From Panagrolaimus kolymaensis (lineage: Eukaryota; Nematoda; Chromadorea; Rhabditida; Panagrolaimidae): DNA of 64,000 nt. The DNA lies in assembly GCA_028622995.1 (NCBI GenBank), contig JAJQJQ010000008.1, positions 4,836,001-4,900,000 on the forward strand, written 5' to 3'. Of this stretch, positions 59,641 through 64,000 are shown piece after piece; position 1 is the stretch's first letter; each line of letters begins with the position of its first letter. The position numbers were made by a program, and so were the translations under genes. The notes under the pieces were generated by a model. The model ran no database searches. It was not told the DNA's origin and worked only from the letters and a program-made list of their open reading frames with translations.

Positions 59641-61047
59641 ATGACCAAGTTGGCAAACCTTTTTTTATTGATCAATGGTTTTTTTGTTTGTCCGTATTTG
59701 GATATAAAAATGCTTTGTGGCTCAACTTTGGAAGTTTTCCCTCTAAATTATTATGCACATCTTTTTTTTGTGATTGAAGTTGACATGTCTTTTAAAAGTG
59801 GAGTTTTATTAAATTCCGATCGATGGACGAGAATTTTGTTAATATCAAAAAAATATCGAACTCCATTTTATTATTATCCATTATTTTTGCTTCCATCTAA
59901 ATGGAAATATGATATTTATTGGGAACATATTTACCGATGTAAAAAAAAACGATTTTATTATAAGCTAATTTCATCGCTTCAATTTTAGGGGAAACCAAAT
60001 CACTGCCATGCTCATTAGAATATCGTCGACCAAAGTTTAGTCTTCCAGCGGATGCAATGAATCGAATTTTGAAAGAAATGAATCACAAAGTATATAAAAA
60101 ACTCATTCAAACATGCAAATATTTTTATTTTAAAGAAAAAAAATTATTAGCTGAAGAACTTGAATGTTGTACGATTGGTCATGAGGCAAAGAAAATTCTT
60201 TCAAAATTTTCAGAGCCATCCAAAATTTGGATAACTAAAAAATTATATGTTTCCCCAAACGAAAAATTTGCATTGTCTCAATTTCTTCCAAGAATTTATC
60301 GTTGCGATGCAATTTCAATTAACATGTCCAACTCAGTTTTAACCGAAAAAGAATTTGATCTTTGTATAAATCCAAATAAAGTTGAAAGGGTTACTTTAAA
60401 TGGAATAATTATAATTAAATTAAATTCAACTTTATTAACGATTGAAGAAATAATGGAAAAAATACCATGCGCGACATTTATAACGTTAGTTTATCATTTT
60501 GTAATTGAATTACACTTTGCTTTTGGAAAAAAAGTAAAGTCATATTGGTCTTCAGATAAGTTTGAAAAGTAACAATAATTTTAAAAGATAAAAAGAAAAT
60601 TATTATTTAAAGATATATAAAAAAATCCAAAGTATTATTAAAGAATTTATTTAATTTAGACTAATTTCGATTCAATTCTCTCCTGAAACAGCAGAAAAGT
60701 TAGTGGATTTGAAAAGAAAAATAAAAATAAAATATTTTTGTATTTTCGAAGCATCCGAAACTTTTAACATGAATGCTTATTGTCAATTTATTCAGGTAAA
60801 AACTATAATATCAAAATTAATTCAAAATTAATGGTTTCAGAATAATTCGGATTTACAAAGTAAATTTGCAATATTTTTTAAGCCTACGGTTAGTCAAAGT
60901 TATTTGGAAAATGCAAAGAAATTACTAAAAAATTTGGAAGTTTCATGGAACCTTCAAACTTCCTCTCATCAGCCATCTTTATTTCGATGTTCAAATGATT
61001 CGCACGATAATGAAATATGGAAATTACTATATCAAAATTTTAACTAA
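59641..61047 (+). CDS. F-box-like protein of a nematode lineage-specific family, copy 2
   Basis: Exons 59641-59938, 59989-60484, 60660-60795 and 60841-61047 give 378 residues. Exon 1 and the first two thirds of exon 2 match copy 1 exactly in protein. From about 60310 (the residues after YRCDA) differences cluster: ISINMSNSV replaces FYVSISRVI, followed by scattered changes in exons 3 and 4 (for example FCIFEAS for FWIFEAS, KPTVSQ for KSTVGQ). The F-box-like part is thus unchanged, and the C-terminal, presumed target-binding part differs. Both copies keep open frames and splice sites. Confidence 0.65.
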
Positions 61048-61085
61048 ATTTGAAGCTTTTTATCTTTTTTTTTTTTTATCATTAT

Positions 61086-61736
61086 CCTTCTTCTCAATTT
61101 TCATTGTCCGTTAGTGCGTGTGTCTCTGCCTGGAAATCTATCTTGGGAAAGTTGCAAAAGAATGAAAAAGAATGAAATAAAAATCTTTAAAATTAGCATA
61201 AACATGAATGAATGAGTAAAAGACACTTGCTTTTGCATTTCATGAAAATGGAATGCTGTTGAGTGGTTGTTATCGTTTTTTTGTAAGCATTTGGTACCAA
61301 TCAGTGGAAGGATCCAAAGACCTAATATCTGTAAGAGGATCCAAGAACCCAAAAACAGTGGAAGGTCCAAGGATCAAATAGCAGGAGAAGGATATAAGAA
61401 TCTAAGGAGAATGATAAGAACCTAATAGCAGGAGAAGGATCTAATATTTCTAAAACGAAAGTAAATAAAATACGCTTTGATGTGGCTGAGATGATGGCGT
61501 GTATAAGGATAATTGTCCCTGGATCATGATCTCATGAATAATGATAAGCATGCTCGCAATCAGTGGCTTGAAGCATTAACAAAAAGCGCACAGAATTTTT
61601 TCGTTGTAACAAAAGAGCCTATGTTGTTTTATAACAAAAAGGTAACGAATAGCTGTTACTATTATAAATTATAAGCAAAAACAATAAATGAAACAGGCAA
61701 TTTGCTGGCGGCCCGAAGGGCCGCTTTATGCCTAGT
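61086..61736. mobile_element. Insertion of about 650 bp in unit 2 relative to unit 1
   Basis: Unit 1 reads CATTAT directly followed by TTGTAATAATTTTAAG; in unit 2 about 650 bp separate the two halves. The insert is less AT-rich than its surroundings. It contains imperfect tandem repeats of AGGATCCAAGAACC and AATAGCAGGAGAAGGAT types at about 61300-61450, and near its right end the hairpin CGGCCCGAAGGGCCG. I see no coding capacity and no clear terminal inverted repeats, so the element class is unknown. Confidence 0.6.
61300..61450. repeat. Imperfect short tandem repeats
   Basis: Several degenerate copies of a roughly 20-30 bp unit built from GGATCCAAGA, ACCTAATA and AGCAGGAGAAGGAT, inside the insertion described above. 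Confidence 0.55.
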
Positions 61737-62095
61737 TTGTATTAATTTTAAGTGCTGTCAAAAGCCTTCTTTATCTTTCTTATAAATTCGTTGTTTTGTT
61801 TAATAAAGCATGAAATTGTGAATAATGGATGCATTAATCTTAACTACAATTATGTTACATAATTTTCATTTAAATATAATTTTGCAGTGAAAACAAACTT
61901 GTTACAAAACAAAATAAAAACATTATCCAAAAAGAGAAAGGAAATAGTTAATAACCCAAACAAATTAAAACTAAATATTCACCATGTCAAGTTCATTAAA
62001 CTTATTCTACATACTTATATTTCCAAACCAAAATTATAAAATACCGTCAACCCAAAAAAACGTAGAAATTAATTAATAATTTTATTAAGGAATAT

Positions 62096-63946
62096 TTAAA
62101 TTTTACATTTATCATTTGAGGGAAACACATTTTTTCTAAGAAGTTTTCGAACTTCTTCTTTGTTTTTGAATTCAACATTGGGAATGCTTTTTAATCGATT
62201 CAAAGCCAAGTCTTTCTTTGTTAATAGTTTTTCTCCTGTTTGGGTCAACAACGTGGTTTGTAAATCGCTGCATAAATTAGTTGAATGATGAGCTTGCCGA
62301 ATGCTACAAAGTTCGCCCATTTTGCATTGTAATCCACACGTCATTCCATTTCGACGATATTTATTTCTAAAACAAACGTTTCTCATATTAATATGAGTCG
62401 CTAATAACAAAGATTTACATACTTTCGATATTTAGCAAAAAGATTATCATCAATAAGCATCCGATCAATAAGTTTATTCCATTCTGAAGGAGAAATCTCT
62501 GCTAATCCATATTCTGCTTTTGCCGAAGCATAAAGAGTTTCCCATTTTGTTGGAGCATCGGGATTTGCATTTGCAACAGTTAAATTTAAGAAATAATCTT
62601 CAAAATCTATTATCCTCTGAAACCATTTTTTAATTTTAGTAAATTTTTTCGAAACCATTTTTTATTACTATTTTTCATACTAAAATAATATTATTTACTT
62701 ACATAGCTTGATCCATCGTAGTTTCCATCGATGGTATAAATTCTATATGCGGGATTGTATTCAGACATTGGGGTTAAGCTTGGTGCCGCATAAATAACAC
62801 TGGTTGGTCGAGATTTTGGATTTTCTGGATCTTCATAAACAACATAATATTCTTCAGAATGAGTATGACCGAAGAATTGTGCAGCAATTGTATCTTCGTA
62901 TCTTAAAAAATTTATTTTTCAGAGAGTTACTTTTCATAAACCAAAATTGCTTTGAAGTCAATCTTATCCTCACCGATTAACAGCATTGTAATAATTAATG
63001 GCCCATCCTTCAAGGGCTTCTCCATCACCGCCACCAATGTGTGCAACAATATGAACTTTATCACCATAGCGTTCAGCTTCCTCTAATTGTTCTAAAAGCC
63101 AAGTCATAGTTCCATCTGGATCGGTTTGATTTACATACAAATAACTAAAAAATAGTTATGTTTTTTATAGTAAAAAAATAAGAGAAAAATGTATGGCTTA
63201 CAAGTTTACTGTATCACCTAAAGCATTATTGAGAGAAATAAGACGCAATCCAGGAAATAATTTTTTCATGTAGCAACCATTACTATAAAATTTATGATTT
63301 ATTTTAGATAAGAATTTTGATTTTGTAGTTTAGGAGATTCTTAAAAACTTACAACTGTACAATTGCAATTTGATCAGCTGGAACCCAATCTTTCCATTCC
63401 TCTGCCATAGCACCATACAACCAATCCATATGGAATTTTGCTAGAGTAAAGTGAGGGGCAAAACTAAACATTTTTATATTTAGTTTGGTTGCTTATTCTA
63501 AACTAAAAGTTTCTTTACTTATCAATTGGAACACCTTCATGATTTCCAACAGCAAAATAAACTTGTTTTCCGGGTAAAAATTGTTTCATCACACGAGAAA
63601 TATTTTGAATTTTTGCTATGTGTCCTTCTTTTGTGTAATCCCAATCTGCATGACTTTCCAAATCACCCGAAATCAAAACATAATCAATCTGTAAATAAAT
63701 TCATTCATTTTTTAGAAGTTTAGGATAAGGAGATTTTAATGATGAAAATATTATTTTTTATATGTATGAGTAAGCTCTCAGGTTGTTTGTCTTCAAAGTT
63801 AACGACTCAACAAAGTGACTTACATCTTTATGATTAGCAGCAATATCTTTCATCATATCTTCCAATAACCAATATGGAGCATCACAATCTCCAATCGTTC
63901 CCCATTTTCCTGCTGGAATAGAAACATCTTTTTGTGCAAAAGCTTC
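62096..63946 (-). CDS. Acid sphingomyelinase, copy 2 (partial, 5' end beyond window)
   Basis: Minus-strand paralogue of the gene at 46011-48410. Eight exons are inside the window: 63946-63824, 63688-63519, 63463-63353, 63282-63202, 63144-62974, 62901-62703, 62616-62423 and 62366-62096. They correspond to exons 3-10 of copy 1; the first seven have exactly the same lengths and the last is 12 bp longer. The exons for the signal peptide and saposin-B domain lie to the right of 64000. Metal-ligand motifs in the visible part are kept (SGDLESH, GNHE, AHIGGG-like and FGHTHSEEY). The protein differs from copy 1 mainly in the C-terminal domain (GELCSIRQAH for DELCTIRRAH). The conserved exon pattern shows a gene duplication well after the family arose. 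It looks functional. Confidence 0.9.
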
Positions 63947-64000
63947 CTAAAATAACTTTGCAATCAATAACCTTTAAAAGAATAACAAATAACAAACATG

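Larger units (their letters stand above)
56261..62010. repeat. Tandem segmental duplication, unit 2
   Basis: Direct repeat of unit 1 (about 50132-55240). It differs mainly by an insertion of about 650 bp at 61086-61736 and by sequence divergence after about 60310. Confidence 0.9.

Noticed and set aside
1..64000. CRISPR arrays, bacterial operons, rRNA or complete tRNA genes
   Set aside because: Looked for and not seen; the DNA is eukaryotic with spliceosomal introns throughout.

Overview
The window is nuclear DNA of a nematode. It is AT-rich, with short introns ending in TTTTAG or TTTCAG, glycine codons mostly GGA, a ShKT domain, multi-TIL cysteine-rich secreted proteins, and clear homologues of LIN-52 and REF-2. 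A fast-evolving F-box family and a divergent, lidless Hsp70 make a panagrolaimid (Panagrolaimus/Halicephalobus type) my best guess. That placement is inference; no ribosomal or mitochondrial marker is present.

Left part (0-12 kb): 3' end of cyclin E, then LIN-52 of the DREAM complex, an F-box-like relic, a secreted AmiD-type peptidoglycan amidase carrying a nematode ShKT tail, a TALE homeobox gene, a TMEM33-like ER protein, a truncated second copy of the homeobox gene broken by a 212-bp hAT-like MITE with an exact 8-bp target duplication, a tandem-CCCH zinc-finger gene and, on the minus strand, a proline-rich protein of unknown function.

Middle (12-39 kb): gene-poor DNA full of A and T runs. 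It holds only a lidless Hsp70-like gene (minus) and the Zic-family gene ref-2 (minus, 5 exons, one intron of about 6 kb). Ten copies of an imperfect 47-48 bp palindrome with ends GATAGTAAC and GTTACTATC lie in this stretch, and I know no family that explains them.

Right part (39-64 kb): two genes for secreted TIL-domain protease inhibitors, a class A GPCR (minus), an acid sphingomyelinase gene (plus), and a Regnase-like NYN ribonuclease gene with one in-frame TAA in an otherwise intact five-part frame. A tandem duplication of about 5 kb follows. Each unit has a lysine-rich membrane-anchored protein, an orphan last exon of sphingomyelinase and an F-box-like gene. A small unrecognised gene lies between the units. 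A second sphingomyelinase gene, minus strand, runs off the right edge.

Functionally, the left part combines cell-cycle and developmental regulators with an apparently acquired antibacterial enzyme. The right part is a young, gene-duplicating region of secreted and lineage-specific families. All exon boundaries were read by eye from splice signals and checked for phase; none is transcript-verified.
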